NCBI GenBank assembly: GCA_013205155.1
Contig: JABMMT010000102.1
Coordinates: forward strand, 1-8,118
Length of the DNA stretch: 8,118 nucleotides
Direction: 5' to 3'
Origin: Betaproteobacteria bacterium
GTDB lineage: Bacteria > Pseudomonadota > Gammaproteobacteria > Burkholderiales > Burkholderiaceae
The notes under the pieces were generated by a model. The model saw only the letters and a program-made list of their open reading frames with translations. It was not told the DNA's origin and ran no database searches. Shown here one piece after another: positions 1 through 6,475 of this stretch. Position 1 is the stretch's first letter, and each line of letters starts with the position of its first letter. The position numbers were made by a program, and so were the translations under genes.

Positions 1-4
1 GAAT

Positions 5-1189
5 ATGAGCATTCGCCCTTTGGATGGAATTACTGTTGTCGCACTAGAGCATGTGATTGCAGCACCATTCTGCACTCGTCAGTTAGCCGACTTGGGCGCA
101 CGCATCATTAAGATTGAACGCCCTGGAGATGGTGACTTTGCCAGGGGGTACGACACACAAGTAGAAGGGCTCTCTTCTCACTTTGTTTGGGTCAATCGCT
201 CTAAAGAAAGTTTGACGCTCGATCTCAAACAAGAATCAGCAATCGCAGTATTAAAGAATTTATTAAAAACTGCAGATGTCTTTATTCAAAATTTAGCACC
301 CGGCGCAGCAGCACGCATGGGACTAACTGCTGAGGCTTTACAAAAAGACAATCCTGGTTTGATTCTCTGTGCAATCTCCGGCTATGGAAATGATGGCCCC
401 TATCGCGATAAAAAAGCCTATGACCTATTGATTCAGAGTGAGGCAGGCTTTCTGTCGATTACAGGCACACCTGAGACACCGAGTAAAGCGGGTAACTCCA
501 TTGCCGATATTGCCGCAGGCATGTATGCCTACACTAATATCCTGGCTGCACTATTACAAAGAGGCAAAACAGGTAAAGGCACTGTGATTGATATCTCGAT
601 GTTGGAGGCCTTAAGTGAATGGATGAGCTTCCCAATGTACTACGCCTACAAGGGCGCTAAGCCACCCTCCAGAAATGGTGCATCGCATGCCACAATTTAT
701 CCATACGGTCCTTTCAAAGCAGGTGACGGTAAAACGGTGATGTTAGGTCTTCAAAACGAACGTGAGTGGGGACAGTTTTGTGAGATTGTGCTGGAAAATT
801 CAGCACTTGCTAAAGATGAGCGCTTTGATAAAAATTTCAAGCGCAATGAAAAGCGTGTTGAACTACTGGAGATTATTAACTCCTGTTTTTGCAAGCTCAC
901 CTCTGAACAACTCATTGTGCGATTAGAGCAAGCGCAGATAGCTAACGCCCATCTAAATGATATGGAGGGCTTGTGGAAACACGAGCAGTTGAAGGCGCGA
1001 AAACGCTGGACAGAAGTGGGTACTCCGAATGGTCAGATTGCCGCCCTACTCCCACCAGGCCTTAATGACAGCTATGAATATCGGATGGGGCCCGTTCCTT
1101 CTGTTGGGCAACATACCGGTGCCATCTTAAAAGAGCTCGGCATGGCTGACTCTGAAGTCGCCAGCATGCGTGAAAGTGGCGCAATTTAA
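5..1189 (+). CDS. CaiB/BaiF-family (class III) CoA-transferase
   Basis: Family III CoA-transferases move CoA between a CoA thioester and a free carboxylic acid in the cytoplasm, through an aspartyl-CoA intermediate. The 394-residue protein has the usual family length and opens with the typical N-terminal block (LDGITVVALEHVIAAPF, then LADLGARIIKIERPGDGD, about residues 6-44). The catalytic Asp is probably D168 in NSIADIAAGMYA, matching the active-site Asp of formyl-CoA transferase. The stretch around residues 222-250 (HATIYPYGPF, GDGK, LGLQNEREW) is like that of members annotated as mesaconyl- or itaconate-type transferases, but the substrate cannot be fixed from sequence. The ATG lies 4 bases from the window edge, so its ribosome binding site is not visible, yet the N-terminus is complete by family standards. 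It converges on the cardiolipin synthase gene and overlaps it by 4 bases, with no spacer. Confidence 0.93.
   Translation: MSIRPLDGITVVALEHVIAAPFCTRQLADLGARIIKIERPGDGDFARGYDTQVEGLSSHFVWVNRSKESLTLDLKQESAIAVLKNLLKTADVFIQNLAPGAAARMGLTAEALQKDNPGLILCAISGYGNDGPYRDKKAYDLLIQSEAGFLSITGTPETPSKAGNSIADIAAGMYAYTNILAALLQRGKTGKGTVIDISMLEALSEWMSFPMYYAYKGAKPPSRNGASHATIYPYGPFKAGDGKTVMLGLQNEREWGQFCEIVLENSALAKDERFDKNFKRNEKRVELLEIINSCFCKLTSEQLIVRLEQAQIANAHLNDMEGLWKHEQLKARKRWTEVGTPNGQIAALLPPGLNDSYEYRMGPVPSVGQHTGAILKELGMADSEVASMRESGAI
1143..1163. other. Hairpin-forming inverted repeat near convergent gene ends
   Basis: TGGC-T-GACT-CTGA-AGTC-GCCA folds into two 4-bp blocks separated by a single bulged base, with a 4-base loop. 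It lies in the last codons of the CoA-transferase gene, about 25-45 bases before the overlapping stop codons shared with the convergent cls gene. Neither strand has a clean T-run straight after the stem; on the minus strand a TTTT occurs about 10 bases on. It is therefore at best a weak or factor-assisted 3' end signal, and may only reflect codon content. Confidence 0.25.
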
Positions 1190-2664
1190 AGCAGGGGCGA
1201 TGTGAGATGGGCAGCGTTTTCTAAATAACGATGCCATTTAGGACGCTTAGCCCATACCTGAGGATCTACATAGTCCGATTGGGCCATATAAGACTCCACA
1301 AGCTTTTCAAGACCAGCGCAAAATACTTCGTCATATACGATCAAACTAATTTCAAAGTTGAGACGTAGGCTACGCTGATCAAAATTCACTGAACCGAAGA
1401 TGGCTGCTTTTTGATCTACTAGTAAGCTCTTGGTATGCAGCAGACCACCATAAAACTCAGCAATATGCGCACCTGAATTCAGGAGATCTTCGTAATAACT
1501 TCTACTGCTCCAAGTAACCAGCTTTGAATCATTTAATTTAGGCACAATTAAAGTTACCTTCACCCCACGTCTAGCGGTGGCCATTAGTGCTTGCATGAGT
1601 CCATCATCCGGACCAAAGTAGGGAGTAGTGATAGTCAGCTCCTCTTGCGCATCAATAATGGCAGACAACATTACTTGATACAAAATATCGTCACGATATA
1701 CCGGACCTGATGCAAATTCCTGCGCGATGACTCCACCCACACAAGGAGCTATTGAAGGCTTTTGATCTCTAAAATTAGTAATTTTTGGATTATCAACACT
1801 CCAATCAAAAGCAAATGTTAGTTCAAAGTGTGCCGCTACTGGACCTTCAACCCGAACCATGGCATCCACCCACTCACCTACTCCAGAGTCCTGCTTAAAT
1901 GTGCGGGGATCAACCAAATTCATGCTGCCAGTCCATACGATAGCGTTATCAATCACCAATATTTTTCGATGCAAACGCAAATCGGCACGACGAAATTGAA
2001 ACCTTCCGATTTGAATAGGCAATGCTTCCGTGACCTCTATCCCGGCATTACGAAAGCGAGCTGGCCATTTAGATTTAAACCATGCACTACTTCCCAAAGA
2101 ATCCAGCAATACCTTGCATTTAACACCTCGTTTAGCCGCTGTAATGACTGCTTCGCCAACGCGATCTGCATCGCCACCCAAAGCCCAAATATAGAACTCA
2201 AGATGAAGACTTTCTTTCGCCTGATTAATCTCATCAATAAAGAGCTGTAGAATTTGCAGTGAATTGGTATGTAACTCGACCTTATTTCCAGCGACTACCG
2301 GTGTGCCATTATTGGATTCTGCCAACAGACTAAATGAGCGAGCTTCAATTGGTAGCTTCAGTTTATCCGCAGCATACATAGTCCGCATATCCTCAGTGAT
2401 CTTTTCGTATTCGCGATTCATGCGGGTAATTTTGCGCGTTAACTTACGACCTACTGGACGCTCACCGATCAATACATAGAGACAGATTCCGATTATCGGA
2501 AATGTCATGACAATAAGAATCCAAGCAAAGGCAACGCCAACCGGTCTTCTAACAGAAATAATCACGCCGATAAAATAAGTGACTAATAAAAAATGGGCTA
2601 GAAGAAATCCATGTACACTAAAATTGAAGGTCGATTCTAAAAAAATATTTAGCAGGTCATTCAT
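1186..2664 (-). CDS. cls: Cardiolipin synthase-type phospholipase D protein
   Basis: Probable cardiolipin synthase, an inner-membrane enzyme that transfers a phosphatidyl group to make cardiolipin. The 492-residue length matches bacterial ClsA-type proteins. Two hydrophobic segments (about residues 15-37 and 42-66) form a membrane anchor, followed by a basic stretch (GRKLTRKITR). Two PLD catalytic HKD motifs are intact: H232-x-K234-x4-D239 followed by GSMN, and H410-x-K412-x4-D417 followed by GSVNFDQRS. The start ATG overlaps the stop of the upstream EEP gene as ATGA, which suggests translational coupling; a modest GGA lies 6-7 bases upstream. The position behind an EEP gene recalls E. coli ybhP-clsB, although the N-terminal membrane pair is more ClsA-like. 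Its stop codon overlaps that of the convergent CoA-transferase. A different phosphatidyl-transferase specificity is possible, but the PLD fold and catalysis are clear. Confidence 0.92.
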   Translation of the reverse strand: MNDLLNIFLESTFNFSVHGFLLAHFLLVTYFIGVIISVRRPVGVAFAWILIVMTFPIIGICLYVLIGERPVGRKLTRKITRMNREYEKITEDMRTMYAADKLKLPIEARSFSLLAESNNGTPVVAGNKVELHTNSLQILQLFIDEINQAKESLHLEFYIWALGGDADRVGEAVITAAKRGVKCKVLLDSLGSSAWFKSKWPARFRNAGIEVTEALPIQIGRFQFRRADLRLHRKILVIDNAIVWTGSMNLVDPRTFKQDSGVGEWVDAMVRVEGPVAAHFELTFAFDWSVDNPKITNFRDQKPSIAPCVGGVIAQEFASGPVYRDDILYQVMLSAIIDAQEELTITTPYFGPDDGLMQALMATARRGVKVTLIVPKLNDSKLVTWSSRSYYEDLLNSGAHIAEFYGGLLHTKSLLVDQKAAIFGSVNFDQRSLRLNFEISLIVYDEVFCAGLEKLVESYMAQSDYVDPQVWAKRPKWHRYLENAAHLTSPLL

Positions 2665-3413
2665 AGCATTTCCAATTCAGCAGTAATTCCAAGATGATCC
2701 GATAGCTTCATCCATTCATGCAAAATATTTGCAGAATGAATCTTTAAGCCTCGGACATAAATACGATCCATGGCCAGTAATGGCCTAATACTTGGGAAGG
2801 TTTTAGCTGGCGCACCAGTTAAGGTCTCGAAGACCTCATCAAAACCTGCTGAACGCATCGGCCCACTTACCCGGTTACGCCAATCATTAAAGTCCCCAGC
2901 CACAATAGTAGGCCCCTCTTGCGCCAAGACTTTAATGTACTGAATAATTTCTTCGAGTTGACGCTCTCTACCGCGCTCAAATAATGCTAGATGTACACAA
3001 AAGCAATGAATGGGTTTATCAAAGCCTTCAAGCTGTGTCACGCTATGCAATAGCCCACGACGCTCAAACCGGTAAGCAGAAATATCGTAGTTTTCCCCTT
3101 TTTGCATCGGATGCTTAGACAAAATTGCATTGCCGTGATGTCCATCAGGATATTCAACATTCTTGCCATAGTGCCAGTCGCGCCAAAAATCCTCCGATAA
3201 AAAGTGAGTCAATTCCATCAATGGCCACTGCCCAAATCGTCGAACTCTACCACGGTGTTCTTGTTGTAATTCTTGTAAGAAAAGAAGGTCAGGATGATGA
3301 CTTCGCATATTTTGACGCAACTGATAAATCGTTGAGTGTCGATGCAGCGGAGAAAGCCCTTTGTGGACATTCATGCTCATGACTGTAAATCGACCGCCTT
3401 TAACCAAGCTCAT
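2661..3413 (-). CDS. Endonuclease/exonuclease/phosphatase (EEP) superfamily protein, YbhP-like
   Basis: A 250-residue member of the metal-dependent EEP (DNase I-like) fold, whose members cleave phosphodiesters in nucleic acids, phosphoinositides or other substrates. The expected metal and catalytic signatures appear in order: N15 in MSMNVHKG, E48 in LFLQELQ, GNAILSK (94-100), H141 in CVHLALF, D174 and N176 in GDFNDW, D216 in AMDRIYV, and the C-terminal D239-H240 of SDHLGI. No signal peptide or membrane segment is evident, so it is probably cytoplasmic. The start ATG overlaps the bfd stop by one base (TAATG) and has an AGGA ribosome binding site (plus-strand 3422-3425) inside the end of bfd. 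Met12 and Met14 are possible but less supported starts. The gene is coupled to cls, as ybhP is to clsB in E. coli, so a role connected to membrane lipid phosphodiesters is plausible. The substrate is unknown. Confidence 0.9.
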   Translation of the reverse strand: MSLVKGGRFTVMSMNVHKGLSPLHRHSTIYQLRQNMRSHHPDLLFLQELQQEHRGRVRRFGQWPLMELTHFLSEDFWRDWHYGKNVEYPDGHHGNAILSKHPMQKGENYDISAYRFERRGLLHSVTQLEGFDKPIHCFCVHLALFERGRERQLEEIIQYIKVLAQEGPTIVAGDFNDWRNRVSGPMRSAGFDEVFETLTGAPAKTFPSIRPLLAMDRIYVRGLKIHSANILHEWMKLSDHLGITAELEML

Positions 3414-3613
3414 TAATTTTGTCCTGACGCACTTTGGCGTCTGATTCTAGCCAAGTAAATTTCACTCTCAACCAATTCTTGACACTGCATGCATTTATTA
3501 CAGATAGATGCTTGCTCACGCAACTCTTCAATTGAGTTGATCAGGTGAGCATCAAGATAGTCACGAAGATCTTCGTCAACCACTGCGTTACAAAGGCAAA
3601 CTACTTGGGCCAT
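3413..3613 (-). CDS. bfd: BFD-like [2Fe-2S]-binding protein (bacterioferritin-associated ferredoxin family)
   Basis: A 66-residue protein with the BFD [2Fe-2S] fold. Cysteines C6 and C8 (VCLCNAV) and C38 and C41 (CNKCMQC) reproduce the C-x-C and C-x2-C ligand pattern of bacterioferritin-associated ferredoxin at nearly the same positions as E. coli Bfd. Bfd donates electrons to bacterioferritin so that stored ferric iron is released. A fifth cysteine, C44, gives CxxCxxC. No bacterioferritin gene is in the window; instead the gene heads a tight unit with the EEP and cls genes (TAATG junction). An in-frame TGA lies two codons upstream of the ATG, so this is the first available ATG; no convincing Shine-Dalgarno sequence precedes it. 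The family is clear, but the bacterioferritin partner is inferred only from family knowledge. Confidence 0.88.
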   Translation of the reverse strand: MAQVVCLCNAVVDEDLRDYLDAHLINSIEELREQASICNKCMQCQELVESEIYLARIRRQSASGQN

Positions 3614-3680
3614 AGGTCAAAATGAGGAGTTAAATCGCACACAAAGCCCATTTTGCCATCGCCTTGATAGAATCGAGCGT
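3614..3680. promoter_or_regulatory. Divergent bfd/tupB intergenic region with inverted repeat
   Basis: These 67 bases are the only spacer between two divergent gene sets, so promoters for both probably lie here or reach into the coding starts. On the plus strand TAGAAT at 3668-3673 resembles a sigma-70 -10 box, ending 7 bases before the tupB ATG; no good -35 sits at the usual spacing. A 7-bp inverted repeat, CAAAATG (3618-3624) and CATTTTG (3649-3655), is separated by 24 bases and could be an operator or chance. I see no convincing Fur-like box and no evident riboswitch. Neither flanking gene has a recognisable Shine-Dalgarno sequence. Confidence 0.4.
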
Positions 3681-4376
3681 ATGTTCACTACCTTTCAAGA
3701 TGCCTTTAGCTTGCTCGCCCACTTAGATGCGGGTGTTTTAGGTATTGTGCTGGTCTCCTTAAAGGTGAGCTTTACTGCCCTACTCTTTGGGACCTTATTA
3801 GGCCTGCCCCTGGGGGCATTTTTGGCTACAGAAGAATTTAAAGGGAAAAAAGCCATTATTGTGACCATCAATACCTTGATGGGGGTTCCGACTGTGATTG
3901 TAGGCGTGGTGGTTTACCTCATGCTCTCTCGCTCAGGGCCATTAGGGGTCTGGGGCTGGCTTTTCACCCCCAAGGGCATGATCATCGCCCAAACACTGCT
4001 GACAACCCCTTTAATTGCAGCCCTAAGCCGTCAGATCCTTGAGGACTCTTGGCGCATTCACCGCGACTCCTTCTTAAGTCTCAGATTACCTGCTTTATCA
4101 CGTCTGAAATGGCTTGTTTGGGACTGCCGTTTCTCACTAACTATCGCTATTCTGGCAGGTCTTGCAAGAGCCATTTCTGAGGTTGGCGCCGTCATGATCG
4201 TCGGTGGCAATATCGATCAATCCACCCGAACGATGACTACTGCGATTGCCCTTGAAACCAGCAAGGGTGATCTACCCTTAGCGCTTGCCTTAGGCATTGT
4301 CTTGCTTGGAATTGTTCTCATAGCAAATCTATTTACGTTTGTAGTTCGTCAAGTAGCGGAGCGACGTTATGGTTAA
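3681..4376 (+). CDS. tupB: Tungstate-type ABC transporter permease TupB
   Basis: Inner-membrane permease of a tungstate (TupABC-type) ABC importer. The 231-residue length is normal for the family. The N-terminal pattern (amphipathic lead, then IVLVSLKVSFTALLFG and GLPLGAFLA) and the conserved coupling segment LARAISEVGAVMIVGGNI (161-178) are typical of TupB and distinguish it from longer molybdate (ModB) or sulfate permeases. About five to six hydrophobic segments are visible (roughly 18-50, 57-82, 98-118, 152-176, 198-222). It overlaps tupC by 8 bases, so the two are co-translated. The ATG is chosen by fit to the family N-terminus; no Shine-Dalgarno is seen, and a TAGAAT box ends just 7 bases upstream. 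A substrate-binding tupA is not adjacent. Molybdate as an alternative ligand cannot be excluded. Confidence 0.88.
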   Translation: MFTTFQDAFSLLAHLDAGVLGIVLVSLKVSFTALLFGTLLGLPLGAFLATEEFKGKKAIIVTINTLMGVPTVIVGVVVYLMLSRSGPLGVWGWLFTPKGMIIAQTLLTTPLIAALSRQILEDSWRIHRDSFLSLRLPALSRLKWLVWDCRFSLTIAILAGLARAISEVGAVMIVGGNIDQSTRTMTTAIALETSKGDLPLALALGIVLLGIVLIANLFTFVVRQVAERRYG

Positions 4377-5076
4377 TGTGATCGAGCAATTTGAAAGATT
4401 TATCGAGCTACGTGACATCACTGTTAAAAGTAATGGTCGCGTCATTCTCAATATTCAACACGAGATTATTCCGGCTGACCGCATTACTGCTTGCATTGGC
4501 CCAAATGGGGCAGGAAAAACTACCCTTTTAAAGTTATTAGATGGGCTCATCAAACCAGATACGGGAACAGTGAGTTACTCCTTTGCCAATAAGACTGCAT
4601 TGCTTTTACATCACACTCCCATGATTAAAGCCTCCACTAGAGCGAATATCAGTATGGTCAAGGATACCGACTCCGCAATTACTGCAGCAGAAATTGAGCA
4701 AGTCATCGAACAGGTTGGCTTGCGGAATCTAGTCTCCAGTCCGGCTCACAAGCTATCTGCTGGGGAGCGGCAGAAGCTTTGTCTTGGTCGTGCAATGTTA
4801 CAAAAGCCAAATTTAGTCTTACTAGATGAGCCTACCGCAAACTTAGATCCAAATACAACCGAGCAAGTTGAAGAGATCATTCGCAAGTTTGATACACAAA
4901 ATACCAATGTTATTTTTTCCTCACACCAGCTAGCTCAAGTAAAAAGACTAGCGCAATACATCATCTTTATTGATCATGGCGAGATAAAAGAAAAAGGACC
5001 CGTAGGTCCTTTCTTTGACGATCCTCAAACGCAAGCTGCTAAACGCTACCTACATCAAGAATTAGTTATTAATTAA
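4369..5076 (+). CDS. tupC: Tungstate-type ABC transporter ATP-binding protein TupC
   Basis: Cytoplasmic ATPase that powers TupB. The motifs of an ABC nucleotide-binding domain appear in order in 235 residues: Walker A GPNGAGKT (44-51), signature LSAGERQKL (129-137), Walker B LVLLDEP (149-155), D-loop NLD (158-160) and switch His H186 in FSSHQL. The Q-loop region reads LLHHTPMIK, with His (H82) where Gln is usual. No C-terminal regulatory (TOBE/mop-like) domain is present, as expected for TupC and unlike ModC. The start overlaps the tupB stop by 8 bases, and a GGAG at 4358-4361 lies 7 bases ahead of the ATG. Codons near 4993-5012 also encode a perfect hairpin that reads as an intrinsic terminator on the opposite strand. 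The stop is 13 bases from the stop of the convergent FDH-operon gene. Confidence 0.88.
   Translation: MVNVIEQFERFIELRDITVKSNGRVILNIQHEIIPADRITACIGPNGAGKTTLLKLLDGLIKPDTGTVSYSFANKTALLLHHTPMIKASTRANISMVKDTDSAITAAEIEQVIEQVGLRNLVSSPAHKLSAGERQKLCLGRAMLQKPNLVLLDEPTANLDPNTTEQVEEIIRKFDTQNTNVIFSSHQLAQVKRLAQYIIFIDHGEIKEKGPVGPFFDDPQTQAAKRYLHQELVIN
4983..5012 (-). terminator. Intrinsic terminator of the formate dehydrogenase operon, inside tupC
   Basis: Read on the minus strand, AAAGGACC-TACG-GGTCCTTT forms a perfect 8-bp stem (arms at 5012-5005 and 5000-4993) with a 4-base loop, followed at once by TTCTTTTATC. The C(UACG)G loop is of the very stable UNCG class. It lies about 78 bases past the stop of the last minus-strand gene, where a Rho-independent terminator would be expected. 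On the plus strand the same hairpin is followed only by an interrupted run (CTTTGACG), and termination there would cut off the end of tupC, so minus-strand use is favoured. Confidence 0.75.
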
Positions 5077-5089
5077 ATACACTGGTTCA

Positions 5090-5359
5090 TTACTTTGCTG
5101 GTGCTGCCGCAGCTACAGGTGCAACAAAAGGCGGAGGTGCTACACAAGCAGCAGGTGCAGGCGTACCAGAAACTCTATATTGATCAGCCACCTTGTTGAT
5201 TGATTGACATAACTGAAAGGCACCTACTCGACCGGCATACGCAGTCTTTGCATCAGCCAATGTCTTGGCCTCTTGTGCTTCCGGTGTTAACGGAGGCAAA
5301 GCTGCAAAAGCAGCTGCGCTTACAAACGAACAGAGCGTGAAAGCAATGATTTTTTTCAT
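5090..5359 (-). CDS. Small exported Ala/Pro-rich protein at the end of the FDH operon
   Basis: An 89-residue protein I cannot name. It has a clear Sec signal peptide (MKK, hydrophobic core about 4-18, likely cleavage after AFA at 19), giving a mature protein of about 70 residues in the periplasm or beyond. The mature part starts LPPLTPEAQEAK, continues as a probable helix with Ala, Lys and Asp (about 26-62), and ends in an Ala/Pro-rich tail (APAPAACVAPPP onward). Two cysteines, C51 and C72, could form a disulfide. An AGGA at plus-strand 5367-5370 touches the fdhC stop codon (TAAGGA) and sits 7 bases ahead of the ATG, so it is probably co-expressed with fdhC, 10 bases away. The position suggests a role with the periplasmic FDH or the envelope; no catalytic motif is seen. 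Confidence 0.78.
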   Translation of the reverse strand: MKKIIAFTLCSFVSAAAFAALPPLTPEAQEAKTLADAKTAYAGRVGAFQLCQSINKVADQYRVSGTPAPAACVAPPPFVAPVAAAAPAK

Positions 5360-5369
5360 GACATTGTCC

Positions 5370-6428
5370 TTATTTATTCACTTTGTTATACCAGAGCTCA
5401 TGGTGCTCTTTAGCCCAGGTTGCATCAACATAACCTGTCATCATGCCATCAGAGGAGCCTTGCATGCCGATGGATCCAATATATATATGGCCCATGGCCA
5501 TTGCGGTCATCAGGACAGATGCTGCGCTATGAATGATGTTTGCTAACTGCATGGTTCCACGGATGTACTGAATTTCCATAAAAGGCACAATCATGTCGAG
5601 TACAAAGCCAGAGGCTGAAATTATCAGGCCTAAGAAAGTCATACCAAACCAGAACCAAATTTTCTCGCCGAAGTTGAAGAAACCTGCAGGAGGATGTTTT
5701 CCACCAAATAGTCCACCAAATGACTTAATCCAAGTAAGGTCACCTTGCCCTGGGATATTTCTAGTTGCAAACAGCAAGAAGAAAATTACTACGCTCAGAG
5801 TAAATAAAGGGCCAGAATAATTGTGGATATTTTTACAAATATTGAGGAAGGTGCCATAAGCAACTCCGCCCATTAAAGGCAATGCAAAAAACTTACCCCA
5901 CAAAATCAAAATACCAGTTAAAGCAAGGCCAATAAAACTGGCTGCCATTACCCAATGGGTAAAGCGTTCAAAACCACTGAAGCGTTTGATCATTTGACCA
6001 GTGAGCGGGGCATGCAATTTGATCGGACCTTTGACCAAAAACACAGCAGCAATACCGAAGAAGGCAATCGCCAATAACCAACCGCCATAAACAGTAATCA
6101 CACCATTACGAATCACACGCCATTGCTCGCCAGCACGTTGGATTAAAACGCTGGCCTCTTTGTCCGGAATGCTAATAGTGTTGTATGGGTCACTGTTAGC
6201 AGAATTCCAAAGGAACTTCTCTCCGACCTGGGCAGAATTCGCAGGCTGAGACTGAGCTTGGGTACCATCTGAGATAGCTCCGAGATTCTTTGGGTAGTCA
6301 ATGCCACTTGGAGATGGCAGAGGCGGCATTGGGGCGCGTTCTGCTAAACAGACGCCGCTCAGCAAACTGAGTGATACGCCAAGGGCCATGACCCAAGAGC
6401 GACTAACACTAGAGAATGATCGATTCAT
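5370..6428 (-). CDS. fdhC: Formate dehydrogenase gamma subunit (cytochrome b556)
   Basis: Membrane di-heme cytochrome b subunit that takes electrons from FdhB and reduces quinone. From the chosen start it has 352 residues: a signal peptide (MNRSFSSVSRSWVMAL to CLA, cleavage near 29), a periplasmic N-terminal region (about 30-110) as in long FDH gamma subunits, and five hydrophobic segments (about 111-132, 157-177, 206-222, 257-280, 297-320), four of them forming the cytochrome b core. Candidate heme histidines are H158 (ERFTHW), H202 (KNIHNYSG), H300 and H314; the last two are 14 apart, as are His155 and His169 in E. coli FdnI. A longer reading from GTG at 6479 overlaps the lipoprotein stop, but has no Shine-Dalgarno and adds 17 residues before the signal peptide. 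The ATG at 6428 has AGGA 7 bases upstream and is preferred. Confidence 0.9.
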   Translation of the reverse strand: MNRSFSSVSRSWVMALGVSLSLLSGVCLAERAPMPPLPSPSGIDYPKNLGAISDGTQAQSQPANSAQVGEKFLWNSANSDPYNTISIPDKEASVLIQRAGEQWRVIRNGVITVYGGWLLAIAFFGIAAVFLVKGPIKLHAPLTGQMIKRFSGFERFTHWVMAASFIGLALTGILILWGKFFALPLMGGVAYGTFLNICKNIHNYSGPLFTLSVVIFFLLFATRNIPGQGDLTWIKSFGGLFGGKHPPAGFFNFGEKIWFWFGMTFLGLIISASGFVLDMIVPFMEIQYIRGTMQLANIIHSAASVLMTAMAMGHIYIGSIGMQGSSDGMMTGYVDATWAKEHHELWYNKVNK

Positions 6429-6435
6429 GCAAATA

Positions 6436-6439
6436 TCCT
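6436..6439 (-). promoter_or_regulatory. Ribosome binding site that sets the fdhC start
   Basis: AGGA on the minus strand, within AAGGATATTTGC-ATG, lies 7 bases before the ATG at 6428. The alternative in-frame GTG at 6479 has no purine-rich sequence ahead of it. Starting at 6428 also puts the signal peptide at the very N-terminus. Confidence 0.7.
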
Positions 6440-6475
6440 TAAACGTTTTCGTTCTATTTATTGTTGTTTGACTAA

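Noticed and set aside
1828..2250. 140-residue plus-strand reading frame opposite cls
   Set aside because: It lies wholly antisense to the well-supported PLD protein, has no ribosome binding site or recognisable motif, and its sequence looks like a reverse-frame translation.
3125..3382. 85-residue plus-strand reading frame opposite the EEP gene
   Set aside because: It is antisense to conserved catalytic segments of the EEP protein, with no motif or context of its own.
3614..3680. Mo-cofactor or tungsten-cofactor riboswitch ahead of tupB
   Set aside because: The spacer is only 67 bases, too short for that multi-stem aptamer class plus a promoter, and the needed stems are not visible.
5077..5089. 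Dedicated tupBC terminator in the 13-base gap before the convergent gene
   Set aside because: The gap is too short and has no inverted repeat; no plus-strand hairpin with a T-run is seen immediately downstream either.
5265..5546. 93-residue plus-strand reading frame across the fdhC / small exported protein junction
   Set aside because: It is antisense to two supported genes with a shared operon structure, and its cysteine and histidine content comes from the opposite frame of fdhC.
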